Shown here one piece after another: positions 15,166-24,073 of a DNA stretch of 64,000 bases. This stretch comes from Streptococcus uberis. Lineage in GTDB: Bacteria; Bacillota; Bacilli; Lactobacillales; Streptococcaceae. The first letter of the stretch is position 1. Every line of letters starts with the position of its first letter. The position numbers and the translations under genes were made by a program. Under the pieces are notes generated by a model that was given only the letters and a program-made list of their open reading frames with translations, was not told the DNA's origin and did not search any database. The stretch spans positions 529,001 through 593,000 of the forward strand of contig NZ_LS483397.1 of assembly GCF_900475595.1 (NCBI RefSeq), given 5' to 3'.

Positions 15166-17478
15166 ATGAGAGAAAACATTATTCAGTATCTAAAGGAACA
15201 TGGAAAATCGGATATCAATACGATTGCTGCTGCTTTAGATATGGCTGGAGCTAAAAAGTTTCCAAGCTTAATTAAAGAAATTTCCCAAATGGAAAGCAAA
15301 AGGTTGTTGCGCTTTTCAGATGACGGTACGATTGCACTTCGAAAGCCGAAGGAAGAAAAAAAAGAGATTACTATACAAGGCGTTTTCCGAGCAAACAAGG
15401 CAGGCTTTGGTTTTTTACATGTCAATGATGATGAAGACGACATGTTTATAGGTCGCAATGATGTTGGATATGCCATTGATGGTGATACAGTTGAGGTTAT
15501 TGTCAAAAAAACAGGTGACCGACTAAAAGGGACAGCAGCCGAGGCAAAAGTCGTTGGCATTGTTGAGAGATCCCTTCAAACAGTTGTCGGAAAATTTATT
15601 TTAGATGATGAAAAGCCTAAATATGCTGGGTATATTAAGTCTAAAAATCAAAAAATACAACAGAAGATTTACATCAAAAAGGAACCTGTACTCTTAGATG
15701 GAACTGAAATTATCAAAGTTGATATTGAAAAATACCCAACTCGAGGACATGATTATTTTGTTGGAAATGTCCGTGATATTGTGGGACATCAAGGGGATGT
15801 CGGTATTGATGTATTGGAAGTTTTAGAATCCATGGACATAGTCTCAGAATTTCCTGATGATGTTCTTGCTGAAGCTAATGCGATTTCCGATTCTCCAAGC
15901 TCCAAAGACTTAATCGGTCGCGTCGATTTACGTCAAGAAATAACCTTTACAATTGATGGCGCTGATGCAAAAGACTTAGATGACGCAATCCATATCAAGC
16001 CTTTGGGCAACGGCAACTATGAATTAGGGGTTCATATTGCGGATGTTTCTTATTATGTCACTGAAGGCTCAGCCTTGGACCGCGAAGCGGTGGCACGTGG
16101 GACCTCAGTCTACGTTACAGACCGTGTGGTACCAATGCTGCCAGAACGTTTATCTAATGGCATTTGCTCATTAAATCCTAATGTGGATCGCCTAACCCAG
16201 TCTGCCATTATGGAAATTGATTCCAATGGACGTGTCCTTAATCACCAAATTTGTCAGTCTGTGATTAAGACGACATATCGGATGACTTACAGTGCCGTTA
16301 ATGACATGATTGCTGGAGATCAGGAAAGCCTTGAAACTTATGCTGCAATAGCTGAATCAGTGGAACATATGGTTAAACTTCACAAGATTTTAGAAAAGAT
16401 GCGTGTCAAACGAGGGGCGCTCAATTTTGATACCTCTGAAGCTAGAATCATTGTCAATGATAAAGGGATGCCGGTTGATATTGTTGTTCGACAACGTGGA
16501 ATTGCAGAGCGGATGATAGAGTCCTTCATGTTGGCAGCAAATGAGTGTGTGGCAGAACATTTTGCCAAAGCTAAGCTTCCATTCATATACCGTATCCATG
16601 AAGAACCTAAAGCTGAGAAACTGCAAAAATTCATTGATTATGCTAGTGTTTTTGGCATTCAAATTCAGGGATCTGCCAATAAAATTACCCAAGAAGCCTT
16701 GCAAAACTTTATGGCTAAAGTAGAAGGGAAACCTGGTGCGGAGGTTCTTAATATGATGTTATTAAGGTCAATGCAACAAGCCCGTTACTCTGAAAATAAT
16801 CATGGTCACTATGGTTTAGCTGCTGAATACTATACCCATTTCACGAGTCCGATTCGTCGCTATCCGGACTTATTGGTTCATCGTATGATTCGTGACTACA
16901 CACAAGCTACTGAGGATAAACGTGATCACTTTGCACAAGTTATCCCTGAGTTAGCATCATCATCATCTCGTTTGGAAAGACGTGCCATCGATGCGGAACG
17001 TGTAGTAGAGGCAATGAAAAAAGCGGAATATATGGAAGAATATGTTGGTGATGAATTTGACGGTATTGTTGCTAGTGTTGTCAAATTTGGACTCTTTGTT
17101 GAATTGCCAAATACCATAGAGGGACTAATTCACATCACTAGCTTACCAGAATATTATCAATATAATGAAAGAACAATGACTCTTCAAGGTGAAAAATCTG
17201 GAAAAGTCTTTAAAGTTGGTCAAGCAATTCGGGTTAAATTAACAAAGGCAGATAAAGAAACAGGCGATATTGACTTTGAGTATCTACCGAGTGAATTTGA
17301 TGTGATTGAGAAAGTGAGCAAAGAGACGAAATCTAAAGCTCATAATCATAAAGGACCACGACATCAGAAAAAAACTCCTAAAACCGAACAAGAGGAGAAA
17401 GCAGGTTCTAAAAAAAGAAAATCAAGAAAACCTTTTTACAAAGATGTCGCAAAAAAGAAAAGTCGTAAAAGGAGTTAA
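15166..17478 (+). CDS. rnr: Ribonuclease R
   Basis: A 3'-5' exoribonuclease that degrades structured RNA and takes part in tmRNA-linked mRNA decay. The 770 residues hold an N-terminal winged helix (1-65), cold-shock domains (about 70-230), the RNB catalytic domain with [14 protein letters not shown] carrying the metal-binding aspartates (about 265-280), an S1 domain (about 630-710) and a Lys-rich tail. The stop is two bases before the smpB start. This pairing is conserved and makes functional sense because RNase R acts with SmpB-tmRNA. Confidence 0.96.
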   Translation: MRENIIQYLKEHGKSDINTIAAALDMAGAKKFPSLIKEISQMESKRLLRFSDDGTIALRKPKEEKKEITIQGVFRANKAGFGFLHVNDDEDDMFIGRNDVGYAIDGDTVEVIVKKTGDRLKGTAAEAKVVGIVERSLQTVVGKFILDDEKPKYAGYIKSKNQKIQQKIYIKKEPVLLDGTEIIKVDIEKYPTRGHDYFVGNVRDIVGHQGDVGIDVLEVLESMDIVSEFPDDVLAEANAISDSPSSKDLIGRVDLRQEITFTIDGADAKDLDDAIHIKPLGNGNYELGVHIADVSYYVTEGSALDREAVARGTSVYVTDRVVPMLPERLSNGICSLNPNVDRLTQSAIMEIDSNGRVLNHQICQSVIKTTYRMTYSAVNDMIAGDQESLETYAAIAESVEHMVKLHKILEKMRVKRGALNFDTSEARIIVNDKGMPVDIVVRQRGIAERMIESFMLAANECVAEHFAKAKLPFIYRIHEEPKAEKLQKFIDYASVFGIQIQGSANKITQEALQNFMAKVEGKPGAEVLNMMLLRSMQQARYSENNHGHYGLAAEYYTHFTSPIRRYPDLLVHRMIRDYTQATEDKRDHFAQVIPELASSSSRLERRAIDAERVVEAMKKAEYMEEYVGDEFDGIVASVVKFGLFVELPNTIEGLIHITSLPEYYQYNERTMTLQGEKSGKVFKVGQAIRVKLTKADKETGDIDFEYLPSEFDVIEKVSKETKSKAHNHKGPRHQKKTPKTEQEEKAGSKKRKSRKPFYKDVAKKKSRKRS

Positions 17479-17480
17479 GT

Positions 17481-17948
17481 ATGGCAAAAGGCGAAGGTAA
17501 TTTACTCGCACAAAATAAGAAGGCTAGCCATGACTATCATATCGTTGAGACTATTGAAGCGGGGATTGTGTTAACAGGGACTGAAATTAAAAGTGTCCGA
17601 GCTGCCCGCATTCAACTAAAGGATGGCTTTGCACAGATTAAAAATGGTGAAGCTTGGTTAATAAATGTTCACATTGCCCCATTTGAGCAAGGGAATATCT
17701 GGAATGCAGATCCTGAGAGAACACGAAAACTATTGCTCAAAAAACGTGAAATTAACCATCTTGCAAATGAATTGAAAGGGACAGGGATGACCCTGATTCC
17801 CTTAAAAGTTTACCTAAAAGATGGTTTTGCCAAAATCTTACTAGGTTTAGCGAAAGGTAAACATGATTATGATAAACGTGAGTCAATAAAACGACGCGAA
17901 CAAGACCGTGACATTAAACGAGTGATGAAAAGCATTAATGCACGCTAA
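17481..17948 (+). CDS. smpB: SsrA-binding protein SmpB
   Basis: The 155-residue protein binds tmRNA and brings it to stalled ribosomes. It shows the family pattern [22 protein letters not shown] and the C-terminal basic stretch [15 protein letters not shown] ending in a helical tail. GGAG lies inside the rnr end, seven bases before the ATG. It is co-transcribed with rnr and followed by a two-way terminator. Confidence 0.97.
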   Translation: MAKGEGNLLAQNKKASHDYHIVETIEAGIVLTGTEIKSVRAARIQLKDGFAQIKNGEAWLINVHIAPFEQGNIWNADPERTRKLLLKKREINHLANELKGTGMTLIPLKVYLKDGFAKILLGLAKGKHDYDKRESIKRREQDRDIKRVMKSINAR

Positions 17949-17951
17949 AAA

Positions 17952-17987
17952 GAGCTCCCAATTCATTTTGGGAACTCTATTTTTTTT
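17952..17987. terminator. Bidirectional terminator between smpB and the convergent glycosyltransferase
   Basis: GAGCTCCCAA pairs with TTGGGAACTC with one mismatch (17952-17977), followed by TATTTTTTTT on the plus strand. The minus-strand gene's stop lies at the stem edge. Confidence 0.75.
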
Positions 17988-18903
17988 CTTTAACGATATA
18001 GACAGGTCTTTTTTTAGTTTCTAAGAATATTTTTGAGATGTATTTACCAATAATCCCCATGCAGAAAAGTTGAATTCCCCCCATAAATAAGATAATGGAA
18101 ACTGTACTAGCCCAGCCAGATACAGGGTCATCAAAGAGGAGCTTACGGACAACAATAAAGATGATGGCTAATAGGGAAAGAAGAAAGCTAAGGGTGCCTA
18201 CCCAGGTTGCTAGTGCGAGTGGTACTTCCGAGAAATTGATAAAGCCATCTAAAGAATAGCGGATTAAGTCAAAAAAATGCCATGATGTTTTGCCCTTTTG
18301 CCGTTCACGGTTATCATAACTGATATAAGTCGTTTTGAAACCAACCCAGGAGAAAATACCTTTTGAAAAGCGATTTACTTCCCCAAGTTCCAGAATGCTT
18401 TCAAGGACCTGTCGGGTCATCAAGCGGAAATCTCGAACCCCATCGATCATTTCAGTGTCTGATATTTTTGCAATAAGGTAATAAAACAGTTTTGAGCAGA
18501 TAGACCTAATAAAGGGTTCCCCTTTGCGGTTGATTCTTCGCGTACCAACCACGTCATAACCTTTTTGCAATTGTGCATACATCATTGGAATTAATTCTGG
18601 TGGATCCTGTAAATCAGCATCCATAACGGTAATGTAATCTCCTTTTGCTTCCTCTAACCCGGCTAATAGCCCAGCTTCTTTCCCAAAATTTCTTGAAAAA
18701 GAAAGGTAGTGAACATTGGCATGATTTGCATGTAATTGTCTTAGAATGTCTAGAGTCTTGTCTTTTGATCCATCATCAATAAAAATATACTCAAAAGTTA
18801 AGTCTTGTGTCATGGCATGCTCGATGACCTGCATCTGTTTAAAAAAAATCGGTATTGTTTCTTCCTCGTTAAAACAGGGAACAATGATTGATAATAATTT
18901 CAT
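17977..18903 (-). CDS. Family 2 glycosyltransferase with C-terminal membrane helices (GtrB/YkcC-like)
   Basis: The 308-residue protein starts MKLLSIIVPCFNEEE at ATG 18903; the longer frame begins with a TTG at 18936 and adds an unlikely charged stretch. The GT-A domain has DDGSKD and DADLQDP (the metal- and sugar-binding DxD region), then two membrane helices near residues 225-250 and 265-290. Such enzymes usually load glucose or a related sugar onto undecaprenyl phosphate for modification of surface polymers. The acceptor is unknown here, as no flippase or acceptor transferase is nearby. Confidence 0.88.
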   Translation of the reverse strand: MKLLSIIVPCFNEEETIPIFFKQMQVIEHAMTQDLTFEYIFIDDGSKDKTLDILRQLHANHANVHYLSFSRNFGKEAGLLAGLEEAKGDYITVMDADLQDPPELIPMMYAQLQKGYDVVGTRRINRKGEPFIRSICSKLFYYLIAKISDTEMIDGVRDFRLMTRQVLESILELGEVNRFSKGIFSWVGFKTTYISYDNRERQKGKTSWHFFDLIRYSLDGFINFSEVPLALATWVGTLSFLLSLLAIIFIVVRKLLFDDPVSGWASTVSIILFMGGIQLFCMGIIGKYISKIFLETKKRPVYIVKEKK

Positions 18904-18970
18904 AGTCGCACTTTCATCTTTTTTGTCTATTGACAAATTGTAACATAAAAAGGTCTTGAATGAAAAGAAA

Positions 18971-18992
18971 AGGAGAGACCGAAGCCTCTCCT
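18971..18992 (-). terminator. Terminator of the glyoxalase-nitroreductase pair
   Basis: AGGAGAG and CTCTCCT form a stem with an eight-base loop; on the minus strand it is followed by TTTTCTTTTC. Confidence 0.65.
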
Positions 18993-19003
18993 AATAGTTG
19001 TCA

Positions 19004-19381
19004 TTATCTATTCAAGTCGATCACTTCAATTTTATAGCCATCTGGATCTTGGATAAAGTAATAGCGTGCCGATTTGTCTGTTAAACCTTTTATATCAGTC
19101 ACAGAATAGCCTGCTTGGACATGTTTGTCATAATCAGCTTGGAAATCTTCTGAACCAATCGCAATATGGCCATAGCCATTACCTAAGTCGTAGGCCTCAT
19201 GACCATAGTTATAAGTAAGTTCTAATTCGTAGTCTTCACCTTCAAGAGCAAGATAGACAAGTGTAAATTTACTATCTGGGAAATCACGTCGTCGCGTTTC
19301 CTTAAAAGGAAAAGCAGTGGTGTAGAATGCTAGGGATTCTTCTAAATTTTTAACACGGATACAAGTATGTAAAGCTTTCAT
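19004..19381 (-). CDS. gloA: Lactoylglutathione lyase-like VOC metalloenzyme
   Basis: A 125-residue two-module VOC protein starting MKALHTCIRVKNLEESLAFY, with the metal ligands His5 (LHT), Glu in LELTYN, His in GYGHIAIG and Glu in KIEVIDL all visible. This is the set of glyoxalase I, which converts the methylglyoxal-thiol adduct to a lactoyl-thioester. AGGAG precedes the ATG. It lies 12 bases after the nitroreductase gene on the same strand, forming a likely detoxification pair. Confidence 0.9.
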   Translation of the reverse strand: MKALHTCIRVKNLEESLAFYTTAFPFKETRRRDFPDSKFTLVYLALEGEDYELELTYNYGHEAYDLGNGYGHIAIGSEDFQADYDKHVQAGYSVTDIKGLTDKSARYYFIQDPDGYKIEVIDLNR

Positions 19382-19393
19382 TTAGGACTCCTT

Positions 19394-20056
19394 TTATTTA
19401 ACAATTGAAATAACATCTTCGCGAGCTTTGCGCGTTTGTGGATGACGAGGATCTCTGAGACGATATCCAAGTGATAACATGCTAGCAATGCCTTCTTTCT
19501 CAGGGTCAATCACACCATGTTTCGCCAGAATGTCATCAACTTTTTGATAGTCAAAGCCTTCAATAGGACAGGAATCAATGCCCATGAGAGCAGCATTGGT
19601 CATCATGCTTCCAAGTGCAATGTAAGTTTGCTTAGCTGTCCAGTCAAACAAAGCGCGTGGATTGTCTGCCATATCCATATCACGTTTTTGAAATTCCTCA
19701 TAGGTTTTCAAACGGCTTTTTAACCCATCTTCATCTGTGATGCCCCTACGAATCAAACTATCCAGATGTGATTGGCCGTCATAACGAGCGTTTTTTTCTG
19801 CTAGGAGTAAAATGAAGTGACTAGCTGTTTCTAATTGATATTGAGCACCCCATGCCACTTCTTTAATTTCGGATTTAATGTCTTGATTTTCCAAAACAAC
19901 AAATCGCCAGCCTTCCAAACCAACGGAAGAGGGACTACGCCATGCCCCATCCAGTAAAAGATTCAAATCGTCATCGGAAATTTTCTGATCATTATAAACA
20001 CGAACAGCAGTCCGGAAATAATAAGCATCATGAATGCGTTTTCTGATATCGTCCAT
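19394..20056 (-). CDS. NAD(P)H-dependent nitroreductase (FMN)
   Basis: The 220-residue protein shows the FMN-binding patterns RTAVRVYND, WRSPSSVGLEGWRF and a C-terminal GYRLRDPRHPQTRK. It belongs to the NfsB-like nitroreductase family, which reduces quinones and nitro-compounds in the cytoplasm. GGAGGATA precedes the ATG. It leads the two-gene unit with gloA. The physiological substrate cannot be told from sequence. Confidence 0.92.
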   Translation of the reverse strand: MDDIRKRIHDAYYFRTAVRVYNDQKISDDDLNLLLDGAWRSPSSVGLEGWRFVVLENQDIKSEIKEVAWGAQYQLETASHFILLLAEKNARYDGQSHLDSLIRRGITDEDGLKSRLKTYEEFQKRDMDMADNPRALFDWTAKQTYIALGSMMTNAALMGIDSCPIEGFDYQKVDDILAKHGVIDPEKEGIASMLSLGYRLRDPRHPQTRKAREDVISIVK

Positions 20057-20265
20057 ATGTGAATATCCTCCCTGTTTCTGATACTTTTATGATAGCACAA
20101 AGCTAAGCGGAAAACAAAAACTCTTCTTGAAAATCCTGTCATCAAATATCAGATTGCTTAAGCATTGGTGCCCTTATTCGGGGCTATAGTTGAAAAAACA
20201 TGCCAGAGGAGTAAGCATTCACAAATCACAGCAAGGCTCTTAAATAGGAAAATATCAGAAAAGTA

Positions 20266-20294
20266 TTGACAACGCTTACATATGAGGGTATAAT
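20266..20294 (+). promoter_or_regulatory. Sigma-A promoter with an overlapping cre site
   Basis: TTGACA (20266-20271) and TATAAT (20289-20294) are 17 bases apart, a consensus promoter. TGACAACGCTTACA (20267-20280) fits the CcpA operator and covers the -35 box, so CcpA should repress the following gene when glucose is present. Confidence 0.85.
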
Positions 20295-20334
20295 GCTTTT
20301 ACGAAAGGCAAGACATTCTTTATAAAGGAGACAT

Positions 20335-20673
20335 ATGATGTTAGAAGTCTTATTGATTGTATCAACATTTTTTCTGTTCATAATTTTTATCTCCTTATTA
20401 ATTGGGATAAAAAGAAGAAGTAGCCAGATGAGTGATCACCAATACCTTGTTTATTTTGAACAGGTCAATCACACCATTGATCTAAATGATAACAGTAATC
20501 TGAAAAATAAAGTGACAATACTTTCCGAAAATCCCGAAAAAGGAATTTATACCATAAGAACACACTTGACTGATATTAAGGTTAAAGAATTATTGATGAG
20601 GGAATACCGATTGACCTTAAGCCAAGTGTTTGTCATTACAGAACAGATTGAACACCAATTAGAATTAGTCTAA
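20335..20673 (+). CDS. Membrane-anchored protein of unknown function, probable CcpA target
   Basis: The 112-residue product has one N-terminal membrane helix (about 4-24), a basic KRRSS stop-transfer and a soluble domain of about 80 residues. Two ATGs lie in tandem at 20335 and 20338; AAAGGAG is better spaced for the second. It stands alone between a strong cre-containing promoter and a terminator, next to the PTS operon. I do not recognise the family. A role in carbohydrate response is suggested only by the promoter. Confidence 0.7.
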   Translation: MMLEVLLIVSTFFLFIIFISLLIGIKRRSSQMSDHQYLVYFEQVNHTIDLNDNSNLKNKVTILSENPEKGIYTIRTHLTDIKVKELLMREYRLTLSQVFVITEQIEHQLELV

Positions 20674-20705
20674 AAGCAATTACCAAAGGGGGTAATTGCT
20701 TTTTT
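20673..20705 (+). terminator. Terminator before the PTS operon
   Basis: AAGCAATTACC (20673-20683) pairs perfectly with GGTAATTGCTT (20691-20701), followed by six T. Confidence 0.85.
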
Positions 20706-20764
20706 AATAGGGAAAAATTTTTTGTCAACTTTCCAATTTCCGCATCATTACGGAAATAGTGTGT

Positions 20765-20793
20765 GTTGAAATTGAAAGCGTATACACATATAA
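20765..20793 (+). promoter_or_regulatory. PTS operon promoter with cre in the spacer
   Basis: TTGAAA (20765-20770) and TATAAT (20788-20793) are 17 bases apart. Between them is TGAAAGCGTATACA (20772-20785), a full CcpA operator. Carbon catabolite repression of the operon is expected. Confidence 0.85.
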
Positions 20794-20836
20794 TTAAAAT
20801 GTAAACAAAATAAATAAACATTAGGAGGCAGTCATA

Positions 20837-21151
20837 ATGACTAAAGCGTTAATCATCTGTGCCGGAGGCATGTCATCATCACTCATTGCTAAAAAAACTC
20901 AAACTTTGCTTGCGGAACAAGGTGTTGAAGTTGAAATGAATGCCGTAGGTGTTCCAGAAGGAGCAAAACGCATCGCATCTTCTGAATATGATTTATATTT
21001 AGTAAGTCCTCAAACAAAAATGCACTTCAAACAATTTGCAGATGCAGGTGAAAAAGTTGGCAAACCAGTTGTTCAAATCCCACCTCAAGCTTATATTCCA
21101 ATCCCAATGGGAATTGAAAAAATGGCTACACTTGTTAAAGAAAACATCTAA
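20837..21151 (+). CDS. PTS IIB component, lactose/cellobiose family
   Basis: The 104-residue protein has the phosphocysteine loop IICAGGMSSS with Cys8, typical of cellobiose/chitobiose-type IIB. It receives phosphate from IIA (23189) and passes it to the sugar carried by IIC (24074). AGGAGG precedes the ATG. First gene of the operon IIB, regulator, IIA, membrane protein, IIC. Confidence 0.93.
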   Translation: MTKALIICAGGMSSSLIAKKTQTLLAEQGVEVEMNAVGVPEGAKRIASSEYDLYLVSPQTKMHFKQFADAGEKVGKPVVQIPPQAYIPIPMGIEKMATLVKENI

Positions 21152-21211
21152 TTTAATTTTTTGAAAATTTAGTATAATGGAGATAGGACTTTTTCAAAAA
21201 GGAGACAACAG

Positions 21212-23179
21212 ATGTTGGGACAAAAAGAAAAACTTATCTTACAATACCTGTACTTAAATAGAGGAAATTTTGTCACGAGTAAGGAGTTGGCAGAACATCT
21301 ATCTTGTTCGGATAGGACTGTTAGAACTTACATTAAAACCTTGATTTCATTTATTGAAAAGAAGGAAGGGCTAGAAATCATCTCAAAGCAGGGATATGGG
21401 TATCAGTTGGACTTAGCCAATGAATCTGTCTATCTTAATTTGATTTCGGATAATAACATTCGTTTAGGTACTGAAAATATTGACATTAACGATCGTCATA
21501 ATTTCATCATTAACCAGCTTATCTTTGAACAGAAAGAGATTTTCTTTGATGATTTAATGGATCAATTATATGTCAGTAGATCAACATTATCCTCAGATTT
21601 TAAAAAAATTCGACATGAATTGGCTCGCTATGATTTAAAGATTGAAAGCAGAGCAAATAAGGGTGTCTATGTGAGTGGCGCTGAACATAATAAGCGCCAC
21701 TTCATTATGGATTACTTCTTTAGTGGCAATTTCTTAAAAAATATTCATCAGTATGTTGGGGATGATTTCTTCAAGTTACCCATTAGTTTTGAAGAATTAA
21801 CCATTATTGTTTTAGATGAATGCCGTAGTCAGTCTTTGAAACTATCTGACTTTGTTATTCAAAATTTAATTGTCCATATTGCTTTAGCTATTTCTCGAGT
21901 TAATGACGGATTTAAAATTTCTCAATTAAGCATTGATGAAAAAAAATTCAAAACAGAAATTTTAGTAGCCACTAATATACTTAGACGTGTGGAATATGTG
22001 ACTGGAACAGATTTTCCAACGGAAGAAATTAACTACATTGCTTTACATTTGATTTCGGAGAGCATTCATACTGATAATTCAGAGTCCCTCGAACGGATTA
22101 GTTTAAGACAAGATTTGTCAGAAGCGGCAGCCGAGATTGATTTGCATTATGGTTACCAATTTGCACAAGATTTCACTTTTATTGAAGGGTTACTTAAACA
22201 CCTAGAAGTGCTCCTGGAACGTGTTAAAAATAATGTCCGTTTGGATAATCCACTTTTAGATGACATTCAGTCGCAATATAAGGAAGCTTTTGTGATTTCC
22301 AGAAGTTTAATGAGTCATCTTAATTACTTTAAAGATTTTCACTTATCAGATGATGAAATTGCCTATGTGACCTTACACCTTTTAGCAGGCATTGAGCGTT
22401 TTTATCAAAACAATAAGATGAATGCTTTGGTTATTTGTGCGACGGGTTATGGTAGTGCACAAATGTTACGTATGCGTTTGGAAAATGAGTTGGGAAGACA
22501 GTTAAATATCGTCAATTTGGTCGGCTATTATGATATTACCGATGCCAGACTGGAAGGTATTGATTTGATTATCTCGACGATTGATTTATCGAATTTGGTC
22601 TTTTCAGTCCCTGTCTTTACAGTTAGTGTTTTTCTAAAGGATGAAGAAGTTCAAATGATTAAAGACGGCTTACTTCATTTAGAGTCAAAACACCATAGAA
22701 GTCAAAAGGAATCAGGTTCCTTATCAGACCAATCTAGCTTCAGTCGTTATTTCTCAAAAGATCGCTTTATCATTTTAGAAAAAAGCGATAAAAAAACAGT
22801 TCTTTCCAAACTAGTCGCTTTATTAGATGATGGTGATTGTGAGGAATACCAAGTTTCCATGCTTGACTTAATTGCTAATAGGGAATCCATGAGTACGGTT
22901 ATTTTTGATCAAGAAATCGCTGTGCCTCATCCACTAAAAGCCATTGATAAGGAAGGGAAAATTGGGGTAGCTATCGTTCCTGATGGTGTCGATTGGGAAG
23001 AAGGATTTAACGCCATTAAGATTATCTTTCTTGTTTCCCCATCCATTTACAAGAATGACGGTCTAGCAAGTATGACCAAATTAATGGTAGATTTAACAGA
23101 AAACCCACAAGCAAAAGAAGCTATTATCAAATCTCAAACTTTTGATGAATTTAAAAACATAATATTAGACATGAAATAG
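21212..23179 (+). CDS. PRD-containing transcriptional activator with PTS-like domains (LicR/MtlR type)
   Basis: The 655 residues hold two N-terminal helix-turn-helix units (the first with LAEHLSCSDRTVRTYI at about 22-37), two PTS regulation domains with conserved histidines (LIVHIALAI, YIALHLISE, YVTLHLLAG), a IIB-like domain with VICATGYGSAQ near residue 415 and a C-terminal IIA-like domain with VPHPLKA near 575. These regulators activate their PTS operon when the transport proteins are not holding phosphate. Its place inside the operon implies autoregulation. Confidence 0.92.
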   Translation: MLGQKEKLILQYLYLNRGNFVTSKELAEHLSCSDRTVRTYIKTLISFIEKKEGLEIISKQGYGYQLDLANESVYLNLISDNNIRLGTENIDINDRHNFIINQLIFEQKEIFFDDLMDQLYVSRSTLSSDFKKIRHELARYDLKIESRANKGVYVSGAEHNKRHFIMDYFFSGNFLKNIHQYVGDDFFKLPISFEELTIIVLDECRSQSLKLSDFVIQNLIVHIALAISRVNDGFKISQLSIDEKKFKTEILVATNILRRVEYVTGTDFPTEEINYIALHLISESIHTDNSESLERISLRQDLSEAAAEIDLHYGYQFAQDFTFIEGLLKHLEVLLERVKNNVRLDNPLLDDIQSQYKEAFVISRSLMSHLNYFKDFHLSDDEIAYVTLHLLAGIERFYQNNKMNALVICATGYGSAQMLRMRLENELGRQLNIVNLVGYYDITDARLEGIDLIISTIDLSNLVFSVPVFTVSVFLKDEEVQMIKDGLLHLESKHHRSQKESGSLSDQSSFSRYFSKDRFIILEKSDKKTVLSKLVALLDDGDCEEYQVSMLDLIANRESMSTVIFDQEIAVPHPLKAIDKEGKIGVAIVPDGVDWEEGFNAIKIIFLVSPSIYKNDGLASMTKLMVDLTENPQAKEAIIKSQTFDEFKNIILDMK

Positions 23180-23188
23180 GAGAATAGA

Positions 23189-23503
23189 ATGACAACAGAT
23201 GAATTACAAATGGCTGCTTTTGAAATTATTTTAAACAGTGGCAATTCTAGAACAACAGTTCATGAAGCATTTGCAGCAATGCGCGAAGGCAACTATGACA
23301 AAGCAGCGGAATTACTAGAGTCTGCTAACGAAGAATTACTTTTAGCGCATAAAGCACAAACACATCTCTTGCAAGAATACGCAGGTGGAACTGAAATCAA
23401 AATTGAAATTATTATGGTACATGCGCAAGATCACTTGATGACAACCATGACACTTAGAGAAGTAGCCTTAGAAATGTTGGAACTGTATAAAAAAGTACAA
23501 TAA
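23189..23503 (+). CDS. PTS IIA component, lactose/cellobiose family
   Basis: The 104-residue, mainly helical protein carries the phosphohistidine motif MVHAQDHLMT with His78, typical of the lac/chb-type IIA trimer. It accepts phosphate from HPr. AGGAGA precedes the ATG, and the gene begins nine bases after the regulator. Confidence 0.93.
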   Translation: MTTDELQMAAFEIILNSGNSRTTVHEAFAAMREGNYDKAAELLESANEELLLAHKAQTHLLQEYAGGTEIKIEIIMVHAQDHLMTTMTLREVALEMLELYKKVQ

Positions 23504-23528
23504 GGATTTAAGCAAAAGGAGTTTTTAG

Positions 23529-24047
23529 ATGAACAGAGCAGAAAAAGAAAGAGTGGAAACACTACGTAAAACAAATGCGATTAAGACAATGTACTATACA
23601 CGTTATTTTATGGTTCGATATGTCGTCACATTTTTCTTCTTTGTCAATCTTTATTGGGCAATTATGCTTTATTTATCAAAAGCTTCAGCAGTTGCTTTTC
23701 TTCCAATTTTATTAGGAGCTTTTGCAGGATTTGCCATGTGGGAACAGTTTAGAATGTTTACAACAGAGCAAAAAGAAGCAAAAGTTAGCAAATTATTTTT
23801 CAAAACAACGATTGCGGTAAACAGTTGTTTAATGATTTTGGCATTGACAGGTCAATCTCACTTTTTATATCCATTTTTCAATGAGAGTCAAGCTAGTCTG
23901 ATTGTTATCATAACGTTATTAACTATTGGAATGCTCTTATCATTATGGATGTTAGTTAAAATATACCGCATTGATGCAAATAAAGACCGTCAATACGTTC
24001 GTATTAACCGTTATTTAGCATCACTCAAACTTGGCAAACATTATTAA
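23529..24047 (+). CDS. Four-helix membrane protein of unknown function in the PTS operon
   Basis: The 172-residue protein has a charged N-terminus, then hydrophobic segments at about 30-50, 55-74, 95-115 and 125-145, and a basic C-terminal tail (DRQYVRINRYLASLKLGK). It lies between IIA and IIC with normal spacing and an AAGGAG site, so it is translated with them. I recall similar proteins at this place in streptococcal cellobiose-type operons, but know of no function. It might be an accessory of the IIC channel. Confidence 0.75.
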   Translation: MNRAEKERVETLRKTNAIKTMYYTRYFMVRYVVTFFFFVNLYWAIMLYLSKASAVAFLPILLGAFAGFAMWEQFRMFTTEQKEAKVSKLFFKTTIAVNSCLMILALTGQSHFLYPFFNESQASLIVIITLLTIGMLLSLWMLVKIYRIDANKDRQYVRINRYLASLKLGKHY

Positions 24048-24073
24048 TGTAAATAAATTAGGAGGTAAGATTA

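Noticed and set aside
15183..15560. 125-codon minus-strand frame in rnr
   Set aside because: Antisense shadow of the rnr start region; no ribosome site and the plus strand encodes a clear RNase R.
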